Source: Magicicada septendecula (taxonomy: Eukaryota > Arthropoda > Insecta > Hemiptera > Cicadidae). From it: a DNA stretch of 64,000 bases. Under the pieces are notes generated by a model. It saw only the letters and a program-made list of their open reading frames with translations, did not search any database and was not told the origin of the DNA. Location of the stretch: assembly GCA_034769895.1 (NCBI GenBank), contig CM068368.1, positions 336,683,076 to 336,747,075 on the forward strand, written 5' to 3'. The position numbers and the translations under genes are program-made. Shown here in pieces: positions 34,508-46,517 of this stretch (position 1 is its first letter; every line of letters starts with the position of its first letter).

Positions 34508-36017
34508 AAGCCAGAAATAAATTTCAAAAGAAATACCATCACGATGGAAATTGATACAAAGAAAATCAATGTAAACATTAAAGAATTTAAGCATTGGAAG
34601 TCGGTAAGTGTCATAAAAGGGTATAAAGAGAAACCGCTAGTTGACGTTAGGAGTGACCAGCGGTACCAGTGGTGCCACTGGAGTGACCAGTGGTATTGAT
34701 GATACTCCAGAAATCAACATCAGGATTGAATTGAACAACGAGCAACAGAACCAAATTCAGCAACTCGTCTGTGAGTATAGGGATGTTTTAAGAACAGAGC
34801 CTGGAAGAGCTAAGTTCTATGAACATCAGTTAACACTTACTGAAAACGCATCATTTGTGCAAATGACTTATCCAATCCCTTTACACTATAGAGAAGAAGT
34901 GGAAAAAGAGGTCCAACAGATGTTAGCGAATGGTGTTATAGAGAGGGCAAGAAGTCCCTATATTAACCCTTTAGTAGTTGTCACCAAGCCGAACGGGAGT
35001 ATCCGCTTATGCCTTGATGCCAGGAAATTAAATTCTTTATTAGTACCTGATTACGAGTGCGCAAGGAGTGTGGAAGAATTGTTCGAAAAATGTAATGGAG
35101 TTAAGTACATGACCAAACTGGACTTAACATCAGGATTTTGGCAAATTCCAATCCGCAAATGTGATCGACAGTATACGGGATTTTTGTATAAAAACAAGTG
35201 CTACCAATTTAAAGTGGTACCTTTTGGCCTGAGCACCAGCTTAACTGCAATGGTAAGGTGTTTAGACAGTGCCTTAGGTAATGAGGTAGAGAAGTATACA
35301 CTAGTGTTCGTAGATGATATTCTATGTGTGTCACAAACATTCGAGGAGCACTTACAACATTTAAGAAATATTTTTGCAAAATTAAGATCAGCAAACATGA
35401 CGCTGAATCTAAGGAAATCAGAGTTTGGTAACGAGGAAATTAAGTTTTTAGGTCACCGAATCTCAGTGGAAGGAATAACCACGGACCCAGAGAAGGTAAA
35501 AGCCATACAAGAATTTCCGACTCCAAAGAACTGCAAGCAGCTAAAGTCATTTCTAGGTTTAGCTAACTACTATCAGAGGTTTACAAGTAAATACGCAGAA
35601 AGTACTGTTCCATTGTTGAAGTTGTTAAACAAAGGGATTAAATGGAGGTGGACAAAGGACCACGATGAAGCGCTACAACAAGTGAAAAGTCTTTTTATAA
35701 AAACTGTTGTATTACATCATCCAAGGGTAGGAGAAAGATTTTATTTGCAAACAGACGCCAGCAATATTGCTATAGGAGCACACTTGTATCGGATGGATGA
35801 GAAGGGCCAAAAAGCGGTATTAGGATTTGTAAGTCGCACACTTAAAGGGGCGGAATTAACCTATTTTACGACAGAAAAGGAGCTATTAGCGATAGTGCAT
35901 AGCCTGTCAAAGTTTAGAAGTTATATTCTGGGTGCTAAACTTACTATAATCACCGACAATAAGGCGTTAGTATTTTTATTAAAGTGTAAATTGCTAGGTG
36001 CTCGTCTGACTCGTTGA
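34508..36017 (+). pseudogene. Unit 1 pol, reverse transcriptase and RNase H
   Basis: The 458-codon open stretch holds the RT motifs LCLDARKLN, LDLTSGFWQ (motif A Asp), VPFGLSTSLTAM (motif B) and FVDDILCVS (motif C), then KFLGH and the RNase H residues LQTDAS, the TEKELLA Glu and the ITDNKA Asp. These would copy RNA to DNA and degrade the RNA strand. A 28-bp net insertion near 34662 (a GTGACCAG-type internal duplication) shifts the frame from the protease-side linker. The frame stops at TGA 36015-36017, one base short of continuing into the RNase H tail. Confidence 0.85.
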
Positions 36018-36444
36018 TCTTGGCTATACAAGAGTACCAGTTTGAAATACAGTATTGTAAAGCGAAAGACAACTTGGTAGCAGATGTACTCAGTAGACAT
36101 CCACCATCAGAAAACAACATGGACACAGTAAACAGTAAAAGTTGTAGCACTGATATACATTGACATACATTGATATACACTATTGATATACATTGTATAT
36201 TGATATACATTGGTGATACATTTACCAATGTATTTACGCGGTAAAGCATGTAACAAAACCTGAAGTAGTTAGACGACTGAAGGAAATAGGGACCCATCAA
36301 CAACAAGACCCTAGGATTAGTGTAGCTTGGAGAAGTGCGGTTACCAACACCAAACCAGGATTTTCCATGTATGAAGGGAAACTATATAAGCTATGTTCCC
36401 ATAGGTGGAAATTATTAAATTATAGGAAAGTACCATGGGGATAG
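36017..36444 (+). pseudogene. Unit 1 RNase H tail and integrase stub, broken
   Basis: In the next frame the tail holds YQFEIQYCKAKDN and the ADVLSRHPP motif that supplies the last RNase H Asp. It is broken by a 71-bp insertion of TGATATACATTG-type repeats at about 36154-36228, then resumes with VVRRLKEIG and YEGKLYKLCSHRWK, the usual lead-in to an integrase zinc-binding domain. It ends at TAG 36442-36444. No HHCC or DDE integrase residues follow in any frame. Confidence 0.75.
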
Positions 36445-36856
36445 TTTGAGGAAATATAGACAAAATATAGAGCAATAAAGAAACAATGGTTTGAGCCAAT
36501 GAGGTATGTGAATTAAATGTCTTGGAAGCAATGTCAGTGTTAATAAGTAGTAGTTAAATAAATGTTAGTATTGTCGTTTTGATCATTGCCATCAATTAAA
36601 TCAAACTTGTGATTAAAGCATTAATGTTCAAATACATCTCTAATATGTGTATGCCATGTTAGGTTTAGTAACATATTGTAATAATTAGTTATAAGGTAGA
36701 AGTAAGCAAAATGGTAATAGTGCAAAATATGTGCGAGCAAAACCAACAGTGCAAGTTTTAAATTTTAAAGAAAGTGCGTAACTTTACAAGAAGAAAAAAA
36801 ATTTAATGTATTTCTTAAATAATCAATTTTTTTATAACAAGTGGGGTTTTTTATAT

Positions 36857-39051
36857 ATTATAACGATTCATAAAGCCGACCCATCGGATCGTTATATGAA
36901 AGTGTCATACTGTGCGAGAGTATAGCAGCGTAAGCAAGAGAGAGAGGGTATAATCGCAGCTATCTCTGTCTAACATCACCACTGGTACGAATGTTGCCGG
37001 CACAGACATGAATGTTTATTCAATTATTTTTATTAGTTAAAACTGCAATATCTTCAAGACTAATAAATATACAGCAATTCTGAAACCTGCATAGTGTTCA
37101 GCAATTAAAGCTCTATAAGTAGCCAAAATATCAACAAATATAATTAACAGTTACAGAATTTATACAGAAGAAGAACGCCAAGAGAAATAACTAGAGAATT
37201 AGGCTAGGTACGAATTAGGTGTTTTCACACACTTACAGAGAAAGACCTAAGCAATAATATTCTGTGTTCAGATCTGTGAAATCACGTTTGCAAATACCCA
37301 TAATCAAACGATTTGCAAACAGAGGAAGTATGAAATTAGCCAGTAATTCTCTACCATCTCAAACCTGTTAAGGGGCGTTTGGTCGACTTGTTCGATATTG
37401 TTTCAAATGGAAAACGCATGATTTATTTGGAACAACCAATCACAAAGCTGTATTCAGAAGAGACGCCAACTCAGACTTGGGGAATCGACACTCTTCGTTC
37501 GAATCTTAAATGAGCAAGACGGGTGTTAAATACGTGCTAAATTTCACAAACCACGCAAAGTCTTATTTAAATAAATCGTTCGGGAAGTAGTCCGGAGTTG
37601 CAGAGGAACTAGTAAAGTTCGATATCAACTCTCGCTGTGTAACAACGCATTAATTAATAAAAAAATTAATTAATAATTAATTTATTTGTGAAGTGACCTG
37701 TGCAACAGAGAGCTACAGCATCTGTAATTGCCCAGTATCATCGGTCAACGTTTTGGTCAACATCATTTCTTCCGTGCCGAACCATCAAAAGGAGGATCAC
37801 TACCAAGGAGGATTTCTATCTATGGTCGACGCATCAATCAGTAAGAAATAGATTCATTGATCAATGAAATTAAGAAACTAAATAAATAATAAAAAGCAAT
37901 AAACAATTTTTAAAACAGACACTAAGTAAATTCATAATTTGTATTTAATTAGTAAGATTAGCTATAAATTAATATAGGAGTGTTGAATGGAAGGTGAGGT
38001 GTAGTATTGAACGTCCAAATTATTGCAGACCTGTTCTTTAGCACTGGTTTGGGAGATATAAATTTTCTTAATTAAACCAGATAAGAACAATTGGTCGCTT
38101 GGACATTTTAATCTTCACTTTTCACGCACACTCATTAATAATAAGAGTTAGGTTAGCAATAAGTCCTTAACTTAGCTTTGAAAGAACATTAATAAAATAA
38201 CATTTAATCGTTAATTAAACAAACTCAAGCAAATTTTAAAGTGTTATTTGTAACGAACGAATCCTGAGATAGTGTGTCTCTATGCTCTGAGCTAAGCTGA
38301 ATCCGTGTCATTTGTATCTGGGATTTGTTCTGGCGCCCAGGTAAAGTAAAAGTCACGGGTAAGTAACATTTTATCTATCATTAAATATATAATATATGTG
38401 TGTTAGGCCGTTAGAATATATATATATATATATATTGTAATGGTACATATTTTCAACAAACACTAATGAAGAAACATGATAAGAATAAATTATTAAATAC
38501 TTAACACTATAATTAAAAGGGATGAGTCAGAGATAAAAGAATGGGTAATTAAAATAATAATACGATCAAGCATATAAAAGTAACCTCTGATTAATAAATT
38601 TTCTTAATTAAACCAGATAAAAACAATTGGTCATTTGGACCTTTTAATCTTCACTTTTCACGCACACTCATTAATAATAAGAGTTAGGTTAGCAATAAGT
38701 CCTTAACTTAGCTTTGAAAGAACATTAATAAAATAACATTTAATCGTTAATTAAACAAACTCAAGCAAATTTTAAAGTGTTATTTGTAACGATTCCCCTT
38801 GAATTCCACACTCACTGAACGAATCCTGAGATAGTGTGTCTCTATGCTCTGAGCTAAGCTCCGTGTCATTTGTATCTGGGATTTGTTCTGGCGCCCAGGT
38901 AAAGTAAAAGTCATGGGTAAGTAACATTTTATCTATCATTAAATATATAATATATGTGTGTTAGATAAAAAGGCCGTTAGAAAAATGGCGCCGCAACTTA
39001 ATGGGCCCGATTAAACTCACAAATTTATGTATAAGTAAATAAGTTATATAT
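36857..39051 (+). mobile_element. Unit 2 LTR/leader region
   Basis: Same organisation as unit 1, with the internal duplication and TGGCGCCC motifs at 38331 and 38889. Distinguishing features shared with unit 3: a deletion of AGATAAAA before the GGCCGTTAG motif, a longer (TA)n tract near 38419-38434, and loss of about 12 bases near 38580. The start has an extra AG (GCGAGAGTATAGC) not seen in other units. The preceding 36445-36856 is non-coding 3' sequence of unit 1 with an A/G-rich tract near 36790 that could be a polypurine tract. Confidence 0.65.
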
Positions 39052-39720
39052 AAATTTGGCAGCGAAGTAACTGCTGAATTAAAAACCCAAACGCTTCTAA
39101 ATAAAGAAAAAATCTAGAGTACTAGGGAAGAGTGTACCCAACTGGGTGAAAATATTAAGGAGGTTAAGAAACAAGTAGAGAGTAAGGCTGACCGAGACGA
39201 AGTACATCAAAAGGTAGAACAGCAATTAAAGGTAATGCGGGAAGATCTGACTAAGGCAATGAAGTCACAGCAACCAAAGTCGTGAGGTGTGGCGGCTATA
39301 AGGAAGAATCGTAAAACCTTGCATTCTCAGGAAACCCACATGAGAATTCTGTGGAGTTTCTACGGCTGTTTGAGGCTTATGTATCTCGCGTAAACCCACT
39401 GATGGACGACGAGGACAAGAAGGACATGTTAGACCGATTTCTCAAGAATTGGGCAGGTACATGGTGGAAAGTCATCTCGGACAGAGTCCAAACCTACGCC
39501 GACTTTAGAGAGAAATTCCTTGCTCAATACTGGAACGTACAGATTCAAAGAAGGGTGCATGATCATCTGGAATTTGGTAATTATCACCCGTCCATGAATA
39601 TGACAACCACCAACTATGTGCTAAATGTAATGGCACAAGTAAAGCATTTAACACCACCAATAGAGGAGAGAGACCTAGTGTATAAGCTAGCGCGTCATTT
39701 CTCGGAACGCACTAGAGTAG
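39052..39720 (+). pseudogene. gag: Unit 2 gag, N-terminal part
   Basis: Carries the same TAG stop, the same one-base loss and the same break by the nested element as unit 1. The main-domain open stretch at 39351-39725 encodes the same 124 residues. Confidence 0.8.
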
Positions 39721-42700
39721 TATAACATCTTAACTTGTGTTATAACCTAGGGAACCTGCATTAATTAGAAATGCCAATCATACAGGCTGCCTTTCGTTGT
39801 GACGAGCTGAAAATTAATCACAACAAATAAAACAATTCTTATATCAGGATATTGGGAAGGGGAGACTGTTGATTTATGCACTCAGTTTACTCGGTACTCA
39901 GATGACATCTCTTTATTACATTACGAGATAAAGTTCTCTATTTAAAGTTCTCAACATATATAGTTTACAGTATAATTATATATATTACTCTTTCATAAGG
40001 GCCCTCAAAATATGATGTACATCTATTTAATTTATTCCACGGATCCGGGATTGAATATATATTAAGTTAATAATGGTCACCTTGCCATATACAATATTGA
40101 AAATTGATATTTTCACATTTAATATGTGAGATTTTATTAAAATTTTAAAATTTCTCAGCTTATAAATTAACAATTTAATTAATTAATATATTTTTATTAA
40201 TGAAATCGTCACATACTCCGCCGCTTAAGACAGAGCCTCCGGCTTATTTGTTCAGGAATGTACCGGGAGTATGTTTGGGGATTTCCGTGTGAATATATTT
40301 ATTATTAGTACACGGTTTTTTTTTTTTTATTCTCTTTAAATGATCTTGTTCTCATTTAAATGTTCTCCTTCGTGAAATCCCCTTTTTCTCATTACTTACA
40401 ATGCTAACTTATATCTTAATCCTTAATACTAATTTCCCTAATTACACGTAACTCACAATATCGTGGCCCGACTGACATAAGCTTACTCTAACTCCACAAG
40501 TTAGCTTTCAGCACGCACTCTTTTAATGATCTCTTGGCACCTTTCTGCCTCATCATTACAACTTTCAGTCGGCGCCGTTGTGACTTGTTACTTTACCGAT
40601 ATATAATTCTCTCTTGATTATATACCATAGATTTACCTCTAATATAATCTAAAGAGGATCCCATACTCCACTCTAGATTATAGTTAATCCTAATATCTTA
40701 TATTACTTGAGAGAAGCGGAATCTCACGAGGGTAATTCTTATTATCTCTTTAACAATAACCAAACAAACTATGCGGAAGGGAGACACTTTACACAATTCA
40801 TTGTAATACACAGGGGTGGTTTTCAATTGTTTAGGGACGCTACCGTTTCGTACGATAAGGGGGAAGGGTGGCTGCTTACTACGATTCTTAACACGCTTTT
40901 TGTTCTCTTACAGGCCACAACTGGTTGTTCACTATTCAACTATACTTTTATTATTATTTTCCTTTCTCTTACTTACTGCTACAAGTTACACACATTTGTT
41001 TAACTTAAGATTTATTCAGCCTTATTATTTAAGCAATTATAATTCACTTATTATTACTTTGGGGTTTTAAAAACTACCTAGAATTATTTCCTATCGACTT
41101 ACCATATTTATTTAGAACACTTTATTTACTTTGTTTTTTTTTTTTTTAATTTGGCTCAGTTTACACGTTTACTGTTTCGGGGCATGGGGTTTAATACTTT
41201 CTCTACTAAGGGAGGGTTAACTAAGTCATTTATTCATTTGAAATTTAAGTAATAATATTATTTGCTCTACTATACTACACACAATTATTGCCTACACAGT
41301 TTAGTTCATGGTAAACATTTATTAACAGTTATTATTAAACATTTGCATTAGTTTTTATTTAAGCGATCAGCTGTTACGCTGGAATGTAGGTCAGACTAGT
41401 TTTAAACAATGGCATTGTTTTGCTTACAAAGGGGGACTCAACTAGAGGGTGAAAGCATTGTCTAACTCAACTTGCGGGAGGGTGACTATGACAGTTTTAC
41501 AGGCGGCAACAGGAAATTTACCTGTCCGAGTTTGTCGTCAAATCGACACGTTGATGAATGAAATTTTTAGACAAGCACCTACATGGTTTTGTTTACATGG
41601 GACAATATGTTAATATTACTTTACACATATTATATTTACAAATAAAGTTACCTATACTATATTACTATAATAATAATTATTATTTTTATCTTATTTAAAA
41701 TTCTGACACATATTAAAATACATGAGTGAATAGATCAACAGCTTGTGTGTGTGGGATATCGGGACACAATTACTTCTTTCTTTTCTCTTAAAGCAAATTA
41801 GCAAATTAATTAGCAGAGTGGCGCAATTTATAACATCTTAACTTGTGTTATAACCTAGGGAACCTGCATTAATTAGAAATGCCAATCATACAGGCTGCCT
41901 TTCATTGTGACGAGCTGAAAATTAATCACAACAAATAAAACAATTCTTATATCAGGATATTGGGAAGGGGAGACTGTTGATTTATGCACTCAGTTTACTC
42001 GGTACTCAGATGACATCTCTTTATTACATTATGAGATAAAGTTCTCTATTTAAAGTTCTCAACATATATAGTTTACAGTATAATTATATATATTACTCTT
42101 TCATAAGGGCCCTCAAAATATGATGTACATCTATTTAATTTATTCCACGGATCCGGGATTGAATATATATTAAGTTAATAATGGTCACCTTGCCATATAC
42201 AATATTGAAAATTGAGCCATTTGAAGAATGGACTTTATTAATCTTTCAAAACAAGAAAACTTTTAGTTTAAACATTTACTCTTTTGCTATAACCAGTGTT
42301 ATTAGATTACAGACTACATGTTACATATAATGTCTGTCTTTTAAAGTCTTAAAAGTGGTGAGTTAAATTGTCTTTTGTGGGTAGTAATTTTAGTAACTCA
42401 TAACCATGGAAGACAAGCCTCCATGTCACCTGGTTTTCAGTATTTGCTGCAGAATTGGTTTTTCGGTCCTCGTGCGTTTCCTGAAGGTCTGTCGTTGCCT
42501 TAGTATCCGGTGACGGTGAAGTTCCTGAAGTCTGTTATATCATTCGGGGTGAAGTACTCTCATCTTAGGCGACTGTAGTAATTCTTGTAGGATACTCTCA
42601 TCTTAGACGACTGTTGTAATTCTTGTAGTTATAATAAATAAATAGAAAGTTTGTTTCACAGTAATACACTTCACATGATTATTTATTAGTTGAATATCAC

Positions 42701-43344
42701 CTTCATGTTTGTAGTAATGTATGAATTACATAGTTTGTTATTTATTCATTGAGAGAGAGATGTCATCGCCGCACAAATTTAGTTATTTAAATATTCATTG
42801 AACCAACCATTCACATAATTATACACGCGTCGCGAAACAACGCTGTACGCAGCTTACGGCGTGAGCGCTGCATTGCAAGTGGTAAAAATAGTTAGGGGGA
42901 GAGTAGTAATCTCGCGACAATTACTAGTCAACATAGAAGTAGTTCCATGTTTCTAATTTAATTAACGGACTAAAGTTTGATTAAATAATTAAATACAGAT
43001 ATTCTTAGTTACAGACGTTATCAAAGTACATTACAGTGGTCTTATTTAATTATTTAAATAATAACAAAATTTACAATTATATTTAGTTTGTTTAGGGGTC
43101 AGAAAACAAGTTAATTCTGGTCAGTGCCTGTATATGCAGGATTAATTAACAAGCTTTACCCTTTCTGTACAATTGTATTCCCTTTTATTTTATTATTAGA
43201 CTTTTTATTAAATATTATTATTATTTAATGATAGCAATAAGATTTAGTTTTAAAATGTGAGATTTTATTAAAATTTTAAAATTTCTCAGCTTATAAATTA
43301 ACAAATTATTTAATTAATATATTTTTATTAATGAAATCGTCACA
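39721..43344 (-). mobile_element. Unit 2 nested LTR element, left LTR shortened
   Basis: Same insertion base and same GTAG duplication (39717-39720, 43345-43348) as unit 1. The left LTR is only 493 bp (39721-40213) because about 1.0 kb was lost, with a short filler TATTTTCACATTTAATATGT at about 40107. The interior (40214-41828) and the right LTR (41829-43344, 1,516 bp) are complete. The poly-T tract is shorter than in unit 1. Confidence 0.85.
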
Positions 43345-43734
43345 GTAGCAACCACTACTAGAGGAGTGGATGCTCCAGAAAAGTTTATAATGGTCGTGGG
43401 TGAATGTGAAGCCCTAGAGAGGGACCTGAAGCGTGTAAATAATCAGCTGAGTAACTACTCTAGAGGCGATCATCAGGAACCAACTTTCTACCCAACGAAA
43501 AGAAGAGACAGTGAACGCCCAAAAGAAAAAAGGTTTACTCCATATCCGGGTAACAAACCCCAAAATCGGCAGGAATTGGAAGAAAAGGGTAAAAGTAGGA
43601 GTGTTGAAAACCGACCAATTAAAGGGTTTAAGGTATGTAAAACAGCCATAACATCTACCGAGCCGCAACCGTCTACTAGTAAAATGAATACGGGAAACGG
43701 GAAGCCACTGCAGGTAGAAAAGAAACAAAACTAA
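43345..43734 (+). pseudogene. gag: Unit 2 gag, C-terminal part
   Basis: Differs from the unit 1 copy at two residues (Leu to Pro near residue 4, Asp to Ala near residue 16). Same basic tail and stop. Confidence 0.75.
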
Positions 43735-44168
43735 ATCTACCATTACCTGCAGTGAAACAACCCACGAAAACAGGTAAAAAGAAAGTAACAAATAATATAA
43801 AACAAGTGAGCGATAGGGAGTTCTTATTAAAAGAAGAGCAGGAAGTGGGTAGAAGCCATTATCCTGAATGTCCGGAAATAATTTGTAAAATCAGTAATCT
43901 ACTAGTACGAGCGCTAATAGACACCGGCAGTGAGGTAACCTGTGTCAGCTCAAAGTTTGTAGAAAATAATAGTCAGTTGCGTAATTGTCCCAGACTACCC
44001 GTAAAAAATTGTAATGTACAGGGAGCCACTGGAGCCAAAATGCAAAAGATCACTGAACAAATTTATTTACCTATCAATATAAATGGTACCCAAACCCAAA
44101 TTGTAGCTCTTATAGTCCCGAAACTCGTTCATGATTGTATTATTGGGGTAGATACGTTACTTGAGTGA
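43719..44168 (+). pseudogene. Unit 2 pol, aspartic protease
   Basis: Identical in translation to the unit 1 protease, with DTGS and IIGVDTL motifs and the same terminal TGA. Confidence 0.8.
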
Positions 44169-45678
44169 AAGCCAGAAATAAATTTCAAAAGAAATACCAT
44201 CACGATGGAAATTGATACAAAGAAAATCAATGTAAACATTAAAGAATTTAAGCATTGGAAGTCGGTAAGTGTCATAAAAGGGTATAAAGAGAAACCGCTA
44301 GTTGACGTTAGGAGTGACCAGCGGTACCAGTGGTGCCACTGGAGTGACCAGTGGTATTGATGATACTCCAGAAATCAACATCAGGATTGAATTGAACAAC
44401 GAGCAACAGAACCAAATTCAGCAACTCGTCTGTGAGTATAGGGATGTTTTCAGAACAGAGCCTGGAAGAGCTAAGTTCTATGAACATCAGTTAACACTTA
44501 CTGAAAACGCATCATTTGTGCAAATGACTTATCCAATCCCTTTACACTATAGAGAAGAAGTGGAAAAAGAGGTCCAACAGATGTTAGCGAATGGTGTTAT
44601 AGAGAGGGCAAGAAGTCCCTATATTAACCCTTTAGTAGTTGTCACCAAGCCGAACGGGAGTATCCGCTTATGCCTTGATGCCAGGAAATTAAATTCTTTA
44701 TTAGTACCTGATTACGAGTGCGCAAGGAGTGTGGAAGAATTGTTCGAAAAATGTAATGGAGTTAAGTACATGACCAAACTGGACTTAACATCAGGATTTT
44801 GGCAAATTCCAATCCGCAAATGTGATCGACAGTATACGGGATTTTTGTATAAAAACAAGTGCTACCAATTTAAAGTGGTACCTTTTGGCCTGAGCACCAG
44901 CTTAACTGCAATGGTAAGGTGTTTAGACAGTGCCTTAGGTAATGAGGTAGAGAAGTATACACTAGTGTTCGTAGATGATATTCTATGTGTGTCACAAACA
45001 TTCGAGGAGCACTTACAACATTTAAGAAATATTTTTGCAAAATTAAGATCAGCAAACATGACGCTGAATCTAAGGAAATCAGAGTTTGGTAACGAGGAAA
45101 TTAAGTTTTTAGGTCACCGAATCTCAGTGGAAGGAATAACCACGGACCCAGAGAAGGTAAAAGCCATACAAGAATTTCCGACTCCAAAGAACTGCAAGCA
45201 GCTAAAGTCATTTCTAGGTTTAGCTAACTACTATCAGAGGTTTACAAGTAAATACGCAGAAAGTACTGTTCCATTGTTGAAGTTGTTAAACAAAGGGATT
45301 AAATGGAGGTGGACAAAGGACCACGATGAAGCGCTACAACAAGTGAAAAGTCTTTTTATAAAAACTGTTGTATTACATCATCCAAGGGTAGGAGAAAGAT
45401 TTTATTTGCAAACAGACGCCAGCAATATTGCTATAGGAGCACACTTGTATCGGATGGATGAGAAGGGCCAAAAAGCGGTATTAGGATTTGTAAGTCGCAC
45501 ACTTAAAGGGGCGGAATTAACCTATTTTACGACAGAAAAGGAGCTATTAGCGATAGTGCATAGCCTGTCAAAGTTTAGAAGTTATATTCTGGGTGCTAAA
45601 CTTACTATAATCACCGACAATAAGGCGTTAGTATTTTTATTAAAGTGTAAATTGCTAGGTGCTCGTCTGACTCGTTGA
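44169..45678 (+). pseudogene. Unit 2 pol, reverse transcriptase and RNase H
   Basis: Differs from unit 1 at one residue (Phe for Leu in YRDV-x-RTEP). It has the same 28-bp insertion and the same frame break after RNase H. It shares TYP preceded by Met and FEKCNG with unit 1, where units 3 and 4 have Arg and FQKCNG. Confidence 0.85.
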
Positions 45679-46105
45679 TCTTGGCTATACAAGAGTACCA
45701 GTTTGAAATACAGTATTGTAAAGCGAAAGACAACTTGGTAGCAGATGTACTCAGTAGACATCCACCATCAGAAAACAACATGGACACAGTAAACAGTAAA
45801 AGTTGTAGCACTGATATACATTGACATACATTGATATACACTATTGATATACATTGTATATTGATATACATTGGTGATACATTTACCAATGTATTTACGC
45901 GGTAAAGCATGTAACAAAACCTGAAGTAGTTAGACGACTGAAGGAAATAGGGACCCATCAACAACAAGACCCTAGGATTAGTGTAGCTTGGAGAAGTGCG
46001 GTTACCAACACCAAACCAGGATTTTCCATGTATGAAGGGAAACTATATAAGCTATGTTCCCATAGGTGGAAATTATTAAATTATAGGAAAGTACCATGGG
46101 GATAG
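45678..46105 (+). pseudogene. Unit 2 RNase H tail and integrase stub, broken
   Basis: Contains the same 71-bp TGATATACATTG-type insertion as unit 1, and the same end of coding with no integrase. Confidence 0.75.
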
Positions 46106-46517
46106 TTTGAGGAAATATAGACAAAATATAGAGCAATAAAGAAACAATGGTTTGAGCCAATGAGGTATGTGAATTAAATGTCTTGGAAGCAATGTCAGTG
46201 TTAATAAGTAGTAGTTAAATAAATGTTAGTATTGTCGTTTTGATCATTGCCATCAATTAAATCAAACTTGTGATTAAAGCATTAATGTTCAAATACATCT
46301 CTAATATGTGTATGCCATGTTAGGTTTAGTAACATATTGTAATAATTAGTTATAAGGTAGAAGTAAACAAAATGGTAATAGTGCAAAATATGTGCGAGCA
46401 AAACCAACAGTGCAAGTTTTAAATTTTAAAGAAAGTGCGTAACTTTACAAGAAGAAAAAAAATTTAATGTATTTCTTAAATAATCAATTTTTTTATAACA
46501 AGTGGGGTTTTTTATAT

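Noticed and set aside
35950-36306. 118-codon minus-strand frame in units 1 and 2
   Set aside because: It is antisense to the RNase H tail and owes its length to the 71-bp repeat insertion.
36445-36856. Possible envelope or integrase remnant after pol
   Set aside because: No motif of either type in any frame; the stretch is AT-rich and non-coding in all units.
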